From Hymenobacter sedentarius (GTDB lineage Bacteria; Bacteroidota; Bacteroidia; Cytophagales; Hymenobacteraceae), in assembly GCF_001507645.1 (NCBI RefSeq), contig NZ_CP013909.1:4340001-4404000 (forward strand): a stretch of DNA of 64,000 nt, given 5' to 3'. Numbering within the stretch: the first letter of the stretch is position 1; every line of letters begins with the position of its first letter. A model generated the notes under the pieces. It searched no databases, was not told the origin of the DNA, and saw nothing but the letters and a program-made list of their open reading frames with translations. Of the stretch, positions 25,538 to 34,116 are shown in pieces. The position numbers and the translations under genes were made by a program.

Positions 25538-26316
25538 CCTCTAAAGGGCCATTTCAGTGGAGCCGGGGTGTGGAGCGGCGCGCAAAACCGGACCCGAAAC
25601 CCGGGACCGTCGGCCCGCGGCGCCGCATCCAATGTGCCCCCCACGGCGAGAGCGCGGCGCCGCATGTTGCGCAGGCCCATCCCAGCCTGGGCGGCCAGGG
25701 GCATTGCGCGGCCATCGTCCTGAACCTCCAACACTACGGAGTTTTTTTGACGATACAGGCGTACCGCCGGGTAGACAGGGCTTTGCGCGTGGCGAACGGC
25801 ATTGGTGGTAGCTTCCTTAAATACCAGGTAGAGTTCTTGTCGCAACCGGGCCGGCAGCATCGCTACATCCTCCATTCCCTCCACTGCGAAGCGGATGTGT
25901 AGCGAAGTGCTCAGCGCCAACTGGTCGAGCATGTCGCGCATGCGGTCTTCCAGCGCGTTCATCGTATCGGCCTCGGCATCCAGCCCCCACGCCACATCGC
26001 GCAGGGCTGAGCAAGCCGAGCGGGTGGTATGCAGCAGCCGCTCCAGGCTGACTTCGTCTTCGCGGGGCTGCATCAGCAGGGTTTCGGTTTGCAGCTGAAT
26101 ACGCAGGAGCAGCGACCCCAGCTCATCGTGCAGATTAGCGGCAATACGATTGCGAATTCGCGCCTCCTGCTTCCGGGTTCGCAACTGTTGGCGCATCAGG
26201 TACTGTGTTAGCCAATAAAGCAGGCTTCCTAACACGACTAAGGCAGTTATCCCGACCACCAGTGCTTGCCTTGAAGCATCTGCCCCAAATGTGGCATACA
26301 GCTGTAGCTCGGTCAT
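25534..26316 (-). CDS. HisKA_3-type sensor histidine kinase
   Basis: The 260-aa product has one N-terminal membrane segment (ALVVGITALVVLGSLLYWLT), a short helical linker, and a HisKA_3 dimerisation domain with the His in RIAANLHDELGSLLLRIQLQ. The ATPase domain has ELYLVFKEATTNAVRHA, VQDDGRAMP and GMGLRNMRRRALAVGGTL. It has almost no sensory domain, so the signal may come through a partner protein or the membrane. This NarX/LiaS/DesK-like layout pairs with NarL-type regulators such as the one at 24905-25537. The two stop codons overlap by four bases, so the genes are convergent. Confidence 0.9.
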   Translation of the reverse strand: MTELQLYATFGADASRQALVVGITALVVLGSLLYWLTQYLMRQQLRTRKQEARIRNRIAANLHDELGSLLLRIQLQTETLLMQPREDEVSLERLLHTTRSACSALRDVAWGLDAEADTMNALEDRMRDMLDQLALSTSLHIRFAVEGMEDVAMLPARLRQELYLVFKEATTNAVRHAQSPVYPAVRLYRQKNSVVLEVQDDGRAMPLAAQAGMGLRNMRRRALAVGGTLDAAPRADGPGFRVRFCAPLHTPAPLKWPFRG

Positions 26317-26355
26317 ATAGCCGGCTGGGTTGGGAACGAACTAAGCATAACATCC

Positions 26356-26370
26356 TATCTATAATAGATA
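26356..26370. promoter_or_regulatory. 15-bp palindrome upstream of the HisKA_3 kinase
   Basis: TATCTATAATAGATA is a perfect palindrome around its central A and lies 40 bases upstream of the kinase start in an AT-rich stretch. It could be a promoter element or operator, but this is inference from position alone. Confidence 0.35.
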
Positions 26371-26959
26371 AATAAATGGGTTGAGCTAACTGACCAAAGG
26401 CACGGGGCAACGGCGGGAATTGTTTCTGCCCTAATGCATAGCTCTATAAATAAACTCAATTACATAACGCCTGCAATTTACCAGTTGTTTAAGCTAACAC
26501 GGCGACCAACGGTATTATAAGCACGACCAACCCGTCTTTATGCACGGCAAACCGATATGATCCGCCCCTGATTGAATATGTTTTAACGAAGGGATGACTA
26601 AAAACCGTATTGTCGCTTCAGCCAGGCAATAGCACCTGATAAGTCGTTAAGAACCCCTTCAAAACGGCTGTTGGAGCTTCTGGAGGCAGCAAGGACGAGT
26701 TGCGCATCGCCATTTAATCCAGCTATATCAGCAGCAGTTTTCTGACTGTGCAGCGGTTTCGTTCTTACACTGTAATTATTTGAAAATAAATAATGTGAGC
26801 TCAATCTATGGCGGCGCTTACAAACCCCAAAAGCCATTGAGCGCTTTCGCCGCACCGAAAATGAAGGGTAGAGCCCCAATAAGCGGCCCCAAACACCCAT
26901 TCATGGTCGCGTGCATCGCTGGGGTAGCCGAGGCAGGGCTTTTTCATCCCCGGATTTCC
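26371..26959. other. Intergenic region with an unrecognised fragment
   Basis: A minus-strand frame ending at 26598 contains DAQLVLAASRSSNSRFEGVL and ends AWLKRQYGF, which looks like a decayed coding end, but I recognise no family. Nothing else in the stretch is supported. Confidence 0.3.
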
Positions 26960-27341
26960 TCAATTAGTCATTAACCTGCCCCAGCGAACGAGCGCTACGG
27001 TACCTTTCACGGTGTGCTCGATAGGACTGCACTCCGTGGAGTAGTTCCAACGGTAATAATACACGCCTGGAACAGCTTCTGCTTTGGACCAGAAGTCGCC
27101 TTACTGGCTGGTGCTGAAAACCTGCAGCTGAAACGTGCGCGGGGACGCAAGCCTCAGTTCACCGCCCGCCACGCTCAGCCCGGCCGGGCTGAGCGTGGCG
27201 GGCGGTGTGGGCCACCGTGCAGGTTGGGCCCTGGTTGAAACGCACCCGGATAAGCGGACTGGCGTTGCCCACGCCTGCCACGAAATTCACGTCCTCGTCG
27301 CCATCCGGGTCAGCAATTGCCACTGATGTCGCTGCGTGCAT
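26960..27341 (-). pseudogene. FG-GAP / gliding-motility C-terminal protein relic
   Basis: The minus strand encodes an FG-GAP/VCBS-type piece (ATSVAIADPDGDEDVNFVAG). In another frame near the end it encodes AVPGVYYYRWNYSTECSPIE followed by HTVKGTVALVR. The A-G-V-Y-Y-Y plus K-G-x-V-x-L-V-R pattern is that of the gliding-motility-associated C-terminal (type B T9SS) domain. Between them is a 48-bp perfect palindrome. I infer the debris of a large T9SS-exported protein, broken by frameshifts and the fold-back palindrome. Confidence 0.45.
27160..27207. repeat. 48-bp perfect palindrome
   Basis: Two 24-base arms (left arm CACCGCCCGCCACGCTCAGC plus CCGG) are perfect reverse complements with no spacer, centred between 27183 and 27184. 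It is very GC-rich and lies in the adhesin relic. Confidence 0.9.
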
Positions 27342-27595
27342 GGCTTCCGCCGAAGTGGGGTGAGCAGCGGCTCTTTCGGCCCCGGATGCAGCTGGCCCGC
27401 CTACCTCCTGTCGTTGACCAACCAGCCACTGATGGGGAGAGACAAACCTGTGACTTTAACACCCTTCAAAAGGCGCTGCAGGCTGCTTTTCTCCAATGCT
27501 GATTGAGTTGTGCTTTAGCAGTAGTTGTGCTTAACCAATAATAAATAAAATAAATTTATATTTACAACTAGGCCCCATTGACCAGTCAGCAACCC

Positions 27596-28621
27596 ATGTG
27601 CACTGATTTTCTTGCTCCCCCACCGGCCGGCCCAGCTACTGAACCAGCCGTGGAAACCGAGGAATTGGTATCCATCGTGGTGCCATTCTACAACGAGCAG
27701 GACAGCGTGCGCCCCCTGGCCGAGCAGATTGATGGCGTGATGACTGCCCACGGGCTGCCCTACGAGCTGCTGCTGGTGAACGACGGCAGCGAAGACCAGA
27801 CCTGGGCGCGCATTACCGCCCTGGCTGCCGAAAACCCGGCCGTGGTGGGCATCGACCTAGCGGGCAACTACGGCCAGACCCTCTGCCTACGGGCGGGCTT
27901 TGAGCGGGCCCGGGGCGCCATCGTGGTGGCCATGGACGGCGACCTGCAGCACGACCCCGCCTACCTCCCGCAGTTTGTGGCCTACATCCGCGAGGGCTAC
28001 GACATGGTGAGCGGGGCCAAGGCGAAGCGCCCCGAGGGCCGCGCCCATTCGCTGCTCGCCAATACGGCCCACAAGGTCATTTCCCTGTTATCGGGGGTGC
28101 AGCTCGAATATTTTGGGGCCACGTACAAGGCCTACCGCCGCTACCTGCTGCGCAACGTAGAGTTGCTCGGCGACTCGCACCGCTTTTTGGGGGCCCTGGT
28201 GGCGCAGCGCGGCATTCGCTACCGCGAATTTCCGATTGAGGTGCGCCAACGGCCGTTTGGGGCCAGCCATTACGGCCTGGGCAAAGCCCTGGTGGTGGTG
28301 GTCGATTTGGTGATGCTGCGCTTTTTTCTGCGTTACTCGCGCAAACCGTTCCGGCTGTTTGGGGTGCTTGGGATAGTGACGTTGGCCGTGGGGCTGCTGG
28401 CCACGGCCGGCCTGCTGGTCGGCTCCGTTTTCTTTGGGGTGAATATTTCCCATCGGTTTCCCATGGAGTTTATTTTCAGCTTGTTTCTGATAATGAGCGG
28501 CATTTTTCTGATTTGCTTCGGGCTGTTGGCCGAAATTGGCACGCACGCCTACTACGCCCGCCGCAACCGGGCACCCTACGTGGTGCGGCACGAGCTGCGG
28601 GCGCCGTCCCCAACGCTTTAA
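27596..28621 (+). CDS. Polyprenyl-phosphate glycosyltransferase, GT2 family
   Basis: From ATG 27596 the product is about 341 aa. The GT2 catalytic domain has VSIVVPFYNEQDSVRPLAEQ, LLLVNDGSEDQTW, and the metal-binding DxD region in MDGDLQHDPAYLP. Acceptor-side GASHYGLGKA and two C-terminal membrane segments follow (FGVLGIVTLAVGLLATAGLL and FIFSLFLIMSGIFLICFGLL). This is the ArnC/GtrB/DPM1-like layout, which transfers a sugar to undecaprenyl phosphate on the inner leaflet. Its stop is two bases before the deacetylase start, so the two genes are an operon. A TTG start at 27578 adds six residues. Confidence 0.9.
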   Translation: MCTDFLAPPPAGPATEPAVETEELVSIVVPFYNEQDSVRPLAEQIDGVMTAHGLPYELLLVNDGSEDQTWARITALAAENPAVVGIDLAGNYGQTLCLRAGFERARGAIVVAMDGDLQHDPAYLPQFVAYIREGYDMVSGAKAKRPEGRAHSLLANTAHKVISLLSGVQLEYFGATYKAYRRYLLRNVELLGDSHRFLGALVAQRGIRYREFPIEVRQRPFGASHYGLGKALVVVVDLVMLRFFLRYSRKPFRLFGVLGIVTLAVGLLATAGLLVGSVFFGVNISHRFPMEFIFSLFLIMSGIFLICFGLLAEIGTHAYYARRNRAPYVVRHELRAPSPTL

Positions 28622-28623
28622 GC

Positions 28624-29427
28624 ATGGCGCTGCGTCTCATCATCAACGCCGACGACTTTGGCTGGGATGCGCCCGCCACGGCCGCCATTCTCGACCTGGC
28701 CGCCCAGGATTGCCTCAGCAGCACCACCGTCATGGCCAACCTGGCCAGCGAAACAGACCTGGCCGCCCTGCGCCGGTTCGCCGGCCGCGTATCGGTTGGC
28801 TACCACCTGAACCTGATTTTGGGGCCGCCGGTGGCCCCGGCCGCTGCGGTGCCCAGCCTGCTGGGGCCGGATGGCCATTTCTGGCCCGCGCAGCGGCTGT
28901 GGCTGCGCTACTTGGCCGGCCAGGTGCGGCCGGCCGAGCTGGCCGTGGAGCTGACCGCCCAGATTGAGCGCCTGCGCGCCCACGGCCTCTCCCCGAGCCA
29001 TGCCGATTCGCACCGGCACCTGCACCTTTACCCCCGGCTGGGGCCTACCCTTACGCGCATACTGGGCCAGCTGGGCGTGCGGCGGCTGCGGCGCTGGACG
29101 CCCCAGCCCAGCTACGGGCAGCGCGGCCGCATTCTGAACGTATTCGGCCGCATTTCTTCCGGCGGCCTGCGGGGGTTTGCCACGCCCAATGCGCTGGCGG
29201 CCGATTTCTCGGCGGCACAGACGGCCACGTTGCCCTTGTTTGCGCAGGGGCTGGCCCGCGCCCGGCGGCACGGCCCCACCGTGGAATTTATGACCCACCC
29301 CGGCCTGAGCGACCGGCCTGGCTCGTACCTGGCCCGCCGCACGGAGTATGAGTTCTGGCGCGGGAGCACCTGGCGCGACCATCTGGTGGACCTGGGCGGC
29401 AGCTTGATTCGGTACGATGAAATCTGA
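28624..29427 (+). CDS. YdjC/ChbG-family carbohydrate deacetylase
   Basis: The 267-aa product starts MALRLIINADDFGWDAPATA, whose D-D pair binds the metal in the ChbG/HpnK/NaxD family. Further conserved sites include SVGYHLNLILG, SHADSHRHLHLYPRL with metal His residues, and EFMTHPGLSD. Family members deacetylate N-acetyl sugars, including chitobiose, hopanoid glucosamine (HpnK) and polyprenyl-phosphate GalNAc (NaxD). Being two bases downstream of a polyprenyl-phosphate sugar transferase, a lipid-linked HexNAc substrate is the best inference. It ends 25 nt from the convergent flippase-like gene. Confidence 0.88.
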   Translation: MALRLIINADDFGWDAPATAAILDLAAQDCLSSTTVMANLASETDLAALRRFAGRVSVGYHLNLILGPPVAPAAAVPSLLGPDGHFWPAQRLWLRYLAGQVRPAELAVELTAQIERLRAHGLSPSHADSHRHLHLYPRLGPTLTRILGQLGVRRLRRWTPQPSYGQRGRILNVFGRISSGGLRGFATPNALAADFSAAQTATLPLFAQGLARARRHGPTVEFMTHPGLSDRPGSYLARRTEYEFWRGSTWRDHLVDLGGSLIRYDEI

Positions 29428-29452
29428 GCCGCACCTGGGTAAACATCGGTTT

Positions 29453-30340
29453 TTAACCGCGCTCCATTGCCCCCTGCAATCTTGTTCCGCCTACCAATGC
29501 CCCCGGTAACGCCACGGCCGCCGAGAGCAGGTAAAAGAGCAAGCTGAGGCTGACCGAGACCGTCGCATTAAGCGCCAGCCACTGCGCCCCGAGCAGAAAG
29601 ACCACCTCGCGCGCTCCCGCCCCGCCCACCGTGAAGGGCAACGCCGCGGCCACCGACGAAGCCAGAAAAACCAGCAAATACGCCGGCAGTTGCGTGGTGG
29701 TATGCGTAGCGGCGAGCAAGGCCAGTGTGCACAGCAGCTGGGCCGCCTGCACGCCCAGTGCCAGTGCCTGGGTGTGCCAATACGTGGGGCTGAAAGGTGC
29801 GAACCACCGCCCCGTAACGGCCGCTCCGCCCCGCAGCAGGCCCGCTGCGCCAAGGCCTGCCACCCCGCGCCAAACCCAAAGCCCGGGCAGCGGCAGGGGC
29901 ACCACCCAGGCCAGGGCTACCAGCAGCACCCCCAGTGCCAGCAGGCCGCTCACGCGGTCCAGCACCAGGGCGCGCACCAAAGCGGTGGTTTTGGTCGGGT
30001 AGGCCCGCCGCAGCACCAGCACCTTGTAGCCATCGCCGCCGATGCCGCCGGGCAAAAAAAGATTGTAGAACATGCCCAGCCAGTAGAGGCGCAGGTTGGC
30101 CGTTTCGGATAAATCGACCCCGATGGCCCGCTGAAAACAGTTGAGGCGGCGGGCCGCCAGCCACTTGGAAACGGCGAACAGCCCCACCGCCAGCCCCAGC
30201 CAGCCGGGCTGCACGCTGGCTAGCACCTGGGCCACCTGGCGGGGGCTGATGCGGCGAAACACGAACCACAGCGCGGCCACCAGCAGCCCCAGCTTCAGCA
30301 GCAGCAGCAGGGCGGTGCGCAGGGAGGGCGGGAGGGTCAA
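29453..30340 (-). CDS. Flippase-like integral membrane protein (LPG_synthase_TM/UPF0104)
   Basis: The 295-aa product has about seven to eight membrane helices. It shows the family signatures SKWLAARRLNCFQRAIGVDL, MFYNLFLPGGIGGDGYKVLV and LPFTVGGAGAREVVFLLGAQ. The family contains the membrane half of lysylphosphatidylglycerol synthase and AglD-like proteins; several members move lipids across the membrane. Next to polyprenyl-sugar genes it could flip the lipid-linked sugar, but this is inference. It is downstream of the GT39 gene on the minus strand (55-nt gap) and convergent with the deacetylase. Confidence 0.85.
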   Translation of the reverse strand: MTLPPSLRTALLLLLKLGLLVAALWFVFRRISPRQVAQVLASVQPGWLGLAVGLFAVSKWLAARRLNCFQRAIGVDLSETANLRLYWLGMFYNLFLPGGIGGDGYKVLVLRRAYPTKTTALVRALVLDRVSGLLALGVLLVALAWVVPLPLPGLWVWRGVAGLGAAGLLRGGAAVTGRWFAPFSPTYWHTQALALGVQAAQLLCTLALLAATHTTTQLPAYLLVFLASSVAAALPFTVGGAGAREVVFLLGAQWLALNATVSVSLSLLFYLLSAAVALPGALVGGTRLQGAMERG

Positions 30341-30395
30341 GGCACCGGTAGAAGTGGCGGTGGAAACCGCTGTTTGGCAAGTAAAATAGGGACTA

Positions 30396-32003
30396 CTAGT
30401 TGAATTTCACCAGGTGCAGACGGATGCCCCGGTCGATGACGAACTCGTAGTACTGGCGGTAGCGCCGGCCGGTAAGGCACCGGTCTTCGGCCAGATAGAA
30501 GGCGTTTGGGGCGGGAGCGGCGGGCAGCTGCGGCGACGTGGACGAATACACGATGTGGCCCGTGCCCCGCGTGATGTAAAACGCCTCGTCGTTATCGACG
30601 TGGGTATCGGCCAGCCTGTACACCGGGGCGTGGCCGGCTATTTGCGCCACCCGGATGGCGGCCGCGCGATAGGGCGTTTCGTCGCGGGTGAGCAGGCGGG
30701 CGGGCAGCACAAACCAGTTGAAAACGACGCGCGCGCACAGCAAAAACAGCCCCAGCCACGCCAGCCGCTGGGCCGGCAGGTACCCGAAGGCCAGCGTGCA
30801 GCCGGCCAGCGCCAGCACCCCCGCCGCCGATTTCCAGACCACGCCGGGCTGCACGGCGGCCGCTGGTATCCACGGCACGGCCACCAGGCTCAGGCTGACC
30901 AGCGCCATGGCCAGTAGCAGCACGGCATCGAGCACCCGGTGGGGCCAGCGGCGCTCGGCCCAGAACTGCTGGTAGAAATACACCGCCACCGTGAAGCACA
31001 GCGGCGTGAGCACGAACAAGTAGCGCGGAATAGTGCCCGGCGATAGCCAGAACACCGGCGTGAGCGCGGCAAACAGCACCGCATTGAAGCGCAGGAAGGG
31101 CTGCTCGCGCAGCACCTGGCGCCAGCCGGGCCGGACCAAACACAGCAACAGCAGGGTCCAGGGCAGGAAATAGGAGATGAAATCAAGCGGAAACTTCGCC
31201 AGATGCGCCAACGATTCCCACCAGGCGTGGGCGGCCACGGTGCGCTGCATCGACTGGTCGAGGAGCGTGGCCAAATAATCGTGCAGGGGGTAAAAATGGC
31301 GGTACACCGCAAAGTAGCCGCCTAGCAACCCCAACAGCACGCCCAGCCCCAGGGCGTGCGCCCCCGACAGCAACCGCCGCCAGTGGCCGTCAACAAACCC
31401 GAAATACACGCCCAGCGCCACCGCCTGAAACACCAGCGACGGCAGGCCCTTGAGCAGAAAGCCCACCGCCGTGAGGGCGTAGCTCACCACAAACAGGGCC
31501 ACCCAGCGCCGCCGCTCGCCCAACTCAAACACCGCCATGAAACCGAGGTAGGTAACCAAGGCGTGCAGGGTGTCAATCAGCCCCAGGAAGGAGTCGTAGA
31601 ACAGCATGCGCCCACTGGTGATGAAGGCCAGCGCGGCGGCTACGCCCAGCGCCCAACCCAGCCGGCGGCTCACGAAATAGTACAGACTCGCCCCCATGCC
31701 CAGCAGCGCCAGCACCGTGGGCAGGCGAATCACCCACTCCTCGACGGAGCCAAAAAGCTGGAAAAGCCCCACCAGCAGCCAGTTGAATAAGGGTGGCTTG
31801 TTGAAATAATGCTCGCCCTGGAGCGTCGAAACAAAGAAATTGCCGTGCAGCTTCAATTCCAGGGCCACCAGTGCCCGAATGGGCTCATCGCCGATGAGCG
31901 GGAGCAGGCCCAGGTTGAGCAGCAGCGCGGGCAGCAGCACCAGCAGGGCCAGCAAAGCGGGCACCCAGGGGCGCGCCCGCAGCCAATTAAGTACGGAAGG
32001 CAT
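30396..32003 (-). CDS. ArnT-like GT39 glycosyltransferase
   Basis: From ATG 32001-32003 the product is about 535 aa with around a dozen membrane helices. It has the ArnT/PMT catalytic loop: GDEPIRALVALELKLHG with the key Asp-Glu, then GEHYFNKPPLFNWLLVGLFQ and GSVEEWVIRLPTVLALL. A C-terminal periplasmic domain follows (about 450-535). ArnT-type enzymes move a sugar from undecaprenyl phosphate to lipid A or another envelope acceptor in the periplasm. It is the first gene of a minus-strand pair with the flippase-like gene, convergent with the GT2 and deacetylase genes. Acceptor and sugar are not shown by the sequence. Confidence 0.88.
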   Translation of the reverse strand: MPSVLNWLRARPWVPALLALLVLLPALLLNLGLLPLIGDEPIRALVALELKLHGNFFVSTLQGEHYFNKPPLFNWLLVGLFQLFGSVEEWVIRLPTVLALLGMGASLYYFVSRRLGWALGVAAALAFITSGRMLFYDSFLGLIDTLHALVTYLGFMAVFELGERRRWVALFVVSYALTAVGFLLKGLPSLVFQAVALGVYFGFVDGHWRRLLSGAHALGLGVLLGLLGGYFAVYRHFYPLHDYLATLLDQSMQRTVAAHAWWESLAHLAKFPLDFISYFLPWTLLLLCLVRPGWRQVLREQPFLRFNAVLFAALTPVFWLSPGTIPRYLFVLTPLCFTVAVYFYQQFWAERRWPHRVLDAVLLLAMALVSLSLVAVPWIPAAAVQPGVVWKSAAGVLALAGCTLAFGYLPAQRLAWLGLFLLCARVVFNWFVLPARLLTRDETPYRAAAIRVAQIAGHAPVYRLADTHVDNDEAFYITRGTGHIVYSSTSPQLPAAPAPNAFYLAEDRCLTGRRYRQYYEFVIDRGIRLHLVKFN

Positions 32004-32210
32004 GGCGAAGAGCAGCGTGGGATTGCCAGTTAAAGGCAATGTTCCAATAAGTTACTGTATTTTATGTATTAAAAATTTATTTTATTATGTATTGCGTGTA
32101 CTGCGGAGGTCTTGCTTAGCCGGACAGAAGAAGGAGATATATCTCTTCTGTGATGACAGCTAAAAAGCGCGGAACGTCGCCCGATAAACGAAGCACATAT
32201 GACGAGGCGT

Positions 32211-32369
32211 CTAAGAGCGTGTTTGGATTTTGATAAAATCACTTTTCGAACGTCATGCTGAGCTTGTCGAAGCATCTCTACCGCTTCGGTTGGGCCGTTC
32301 AACGAAGCGGTAGAGATGCTTCGACAAGCTCAGCATGACGTTCTGTTAAATTCCCAAACACGTTCTAAG
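32211..32369. mobile_element. MITE-like element with a 40-bp internal palindrome
   Basis: Terminal inverted repeats CTAAGAGCGTGTTTGG (32211-32226) and CCAAACACGTTCTAAG (32354-32369) match at 14 of 16 bases. Inside, two perfect 40-bp arms (32249-32288 and 32303-32342, containing GTCATGCTGAGCTTGTCGAA) flank a 14-base loop. The internal part is the same REP-like class as at 41373-41477. It has no ORF. I infer a non-autonomous insertion element or nested repeats. Confidence 0.6.
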
Positions 32370-32470
32370 GCGGAGGCCCTGCGCCGCGCTGGTCATGCGC
32401 CGGACCCCGGCCGGGCTCGTCGTGTATTCCGACCAGGGCAGCTAGTACACGGCTCCTTGGGTCTAGCCTG
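32370..32470 (+). mobile_element. IS3-family transposase fragment
   Basis: Plus-strand reading around 32392-32460 gives RRTPAGLVVYSDQGS, a stop, then YTA. This is the second catalytic-Asp motif of IS3/IS150 orfB (H/Y-S-D-x-G-S-Q-Y-T) with the Gln codon changed to TAG. Preceding KAEALRRA lies in a different frame. Only about 30 codons remain. The rest of 32004-32704 holds no gene; the leader of the MBL-fold gene is at its end. Confidence 0.55.
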
Positions 32471-32704
32471 CTTTATCCTGGTGATGAACCCAGTTGTATT
32501 TTGGGCCAAAATTTTAATTAAGGCCAACATGGAGCGCCCAGGCAACACGGGCTGCGCTGGGGCCGCTATTGGCCGGGCTGCAATCTGGGCTGAACTTGTG
32601 CGGGGCTATTAGGTTATGGTCACGGTTTTCGGTGGCAGCCGCTGCTACAGGGCCATGCTGCAGAAAAATCCGTTAACAACTCTTAATCAACAGACACAAA
32701 ATTG

Positions 32705-33493
32705 ATGAAATCAACACTCCTCCTTACGGCCGCTCTGGCTGTTTTTTCAATTCAGGCGCAAGCCCAAACTACCGCCACCGCTGCCGCGCCGCGTGTGGCC
32801 GCCGACCAGATTCCGACCAAAAAAGGTCCGCTCACGGTGCAGCCCATCACGCACGGCAGCGTGGTATTTACCTGGAACGGCAAGACCATTTACGTGGACC
32901 CCTACGGTGGTGCCGAGGCTTATGCCGGGCTGGCCGCGCCCGATGTTATCCTGATAACCGACATTCACGGCGACCACCTGGACCCGAAGACGCTGGCGGG
33001 CCTCCCGGTGGGTAAGGCCCTGATGGTGGTGCCGAAAGCAGTGGCCGAGAAGCTGCCGGCGGAGTACAAACCGCAGGTTCGCATTCTCAGCAACGGCCAG
33101 CGGCTCGACACGCTGGGTATGACGGTGTCGGCCATTCCGATGTATAACCTGCCTGAAGCGGCCGACGCGCCCCATACCAAAGGCCGCGGCAACGGCTACG
33201 TGCTGGGCCTGGGCGGCAAAAACGTGTACCTGTCCGGCGATACCGAAGACATTCCCGAAATGCGCGCCCTCAAGGGCATCGACGTGGCGTTCGTGTGCAT
33301 GAACCTGCCCTACACCATGGACGTGAACCAGGCCGCGCAGGGCGTACTGGCCTTCAAGCCGAGCATTGTGTACCCGTACCACTATCGGGGCCAGAACGGC
33401 CTGAGCGACGTGGCCGCCTTCAAGAAAACCGTGAACGCGGCCAACAAGAAAATCGACGTTCGGCTGCGCAACTGGTATCCGACGGCCAAGTAA
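32705..33493 (+). CDS. Secreted MBL-fold metallo-hydrolase, UlaG-like
   Basis: From ATG 32705 the 262-aa product has a signal peptide (LLTAALAVFSIQAQAQ). The MBL core has THGSVVFTWNGKTIYVDPYG, then ITDIHGDHLDPKTL (metal site, D-x-H-x-D-H form), VYLSGDTEDIPEM and IVYPYHYRGQ. The closest cytoplasmic relative is the UlaG lactonase group, but export to the periplasm argues for another substrate. Metal ligands are present except that the first His of HxHxDH is Asp. It stands alone and ends in a strong terminator. Confidence 0.85.
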   Translation: MKSTLLLTAALAVFSIQAQAQTTATAAAPRVAADQIPTKKGPLTVQPITHGSVVFTWNGKTIYVDPYGGAEAYAGLAAPDVILITDIHGDHLDPKTLAGLPVGKALMVVPKAVAEKLPAEYKPQVRILSNGQRLDTLGMTVSAIPMYNLPEAADAPHTKGRGNGYVLGLGGKNVYLSGDTEDIPEMRALKGIDVAFVCMNLPYTMDVNQAAQGVLAFKPSIVYPYHYRGQNGLSDVAAFKKTVNAANKKIDVRLRNWYPTAK

Positions 33494-33511
33494 ATAAGCT
33501 CAAAAACGCAG

Positions 33512-33548
33512 AACGTCCTGCTGAGCCGCTGGCTTAGCAGGACGTTTT
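33512..33548 (+). terminator. Intrinsic terminator after the MBL-fold gene
   Basis: AACGTCCTGCTGAGCC pairs with GGCTTAGCAGGACGTT, followed by a T-run. It begins 18 nt after the stop. Confidence 0.85.
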
Positions 33549-33705
33549 TGTGTTCCAAGGGTCTACCCCTTGGCTGAGGCGGTACCACCCCACTTACCCG
33601 AGAGACTGGTTTTCGGCGCGCGCCGCAATTGGGCCGCAATTGGCAGTAGGCTCATCGTGAACAACTTACTTTTGCTTTCTACCCGTTTTTATTGACCTAA
33701 TTGAG

Positions 33706-34116
33706 CTACCTAAGGCTGCCCCCGCAGGCCCAGGCCCGCGCCTCCGCGGGGTCGTTGAACGAGCACAGTTCGAAGGTCAGTTTTTGCGCGGCGATTTCCT
33801 GGACTCGACTTACCACCCGCTGGGTTTGCGGGTCCTCGGCCTCGAGGCGGGCGAAGCGCCGGACGCCCCCCTGGACCAATAAAGGGAAGACGTAAGTGTA
33901 TATCCAAGACAGGTCCACTGGGCTAACTGGGCCTAGGCGCCGGTCGTCGGCCACCCAGCCAGTAACGCCGTGCGCGCGGGCCAGCTCGATGCATTCGAGC
34001 GTGGCCCGGCGCAGCACCGGGCTGGCTGCCACGCCGGTCCACTGGGCCTCCAGCGCGCGGCCAGCGCCCTCGTGGAGGTAAAGCTTTAAATAAGGGTAGG
34101 ACGCCAGAAGTTGCAT
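33706..34116 (-). CDS. STAS/SpoIIAA-like protein of unknown function
   Basis: From ATG 34114-34116 the product is about 136 aa, without signal or membrane segments. The layout is strand-helix-strand: YPYLKLYLHEGAGRALEAQW, then ATLECIELARAHGVTGWVAD, DRRLGPVSPVDLSWIYTYVF and a C-terminal LTFELCSFNDPAEARAWAC. This resembles small STAS/SpoIIAA-like proteins frequent in Hymenobacter, mostly uncharacterised. A longer start at 34248 adds an unlikely tail. A decayed relative lies upstream at 34342-34802. Confidence 0.6.
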   Translation of the reverse strand: MQLLASYPYLKLYLHEGAGRALEAQWTGVAASPVLRRATLECIELARAHGVTGWVADDRRLGPVSPVDLSWIYTYVFPLLVQGGVRRFARLEAEDPQTQRVVSRVQEIAAQKLTFELCSFNDPAEARAWACGGSLR

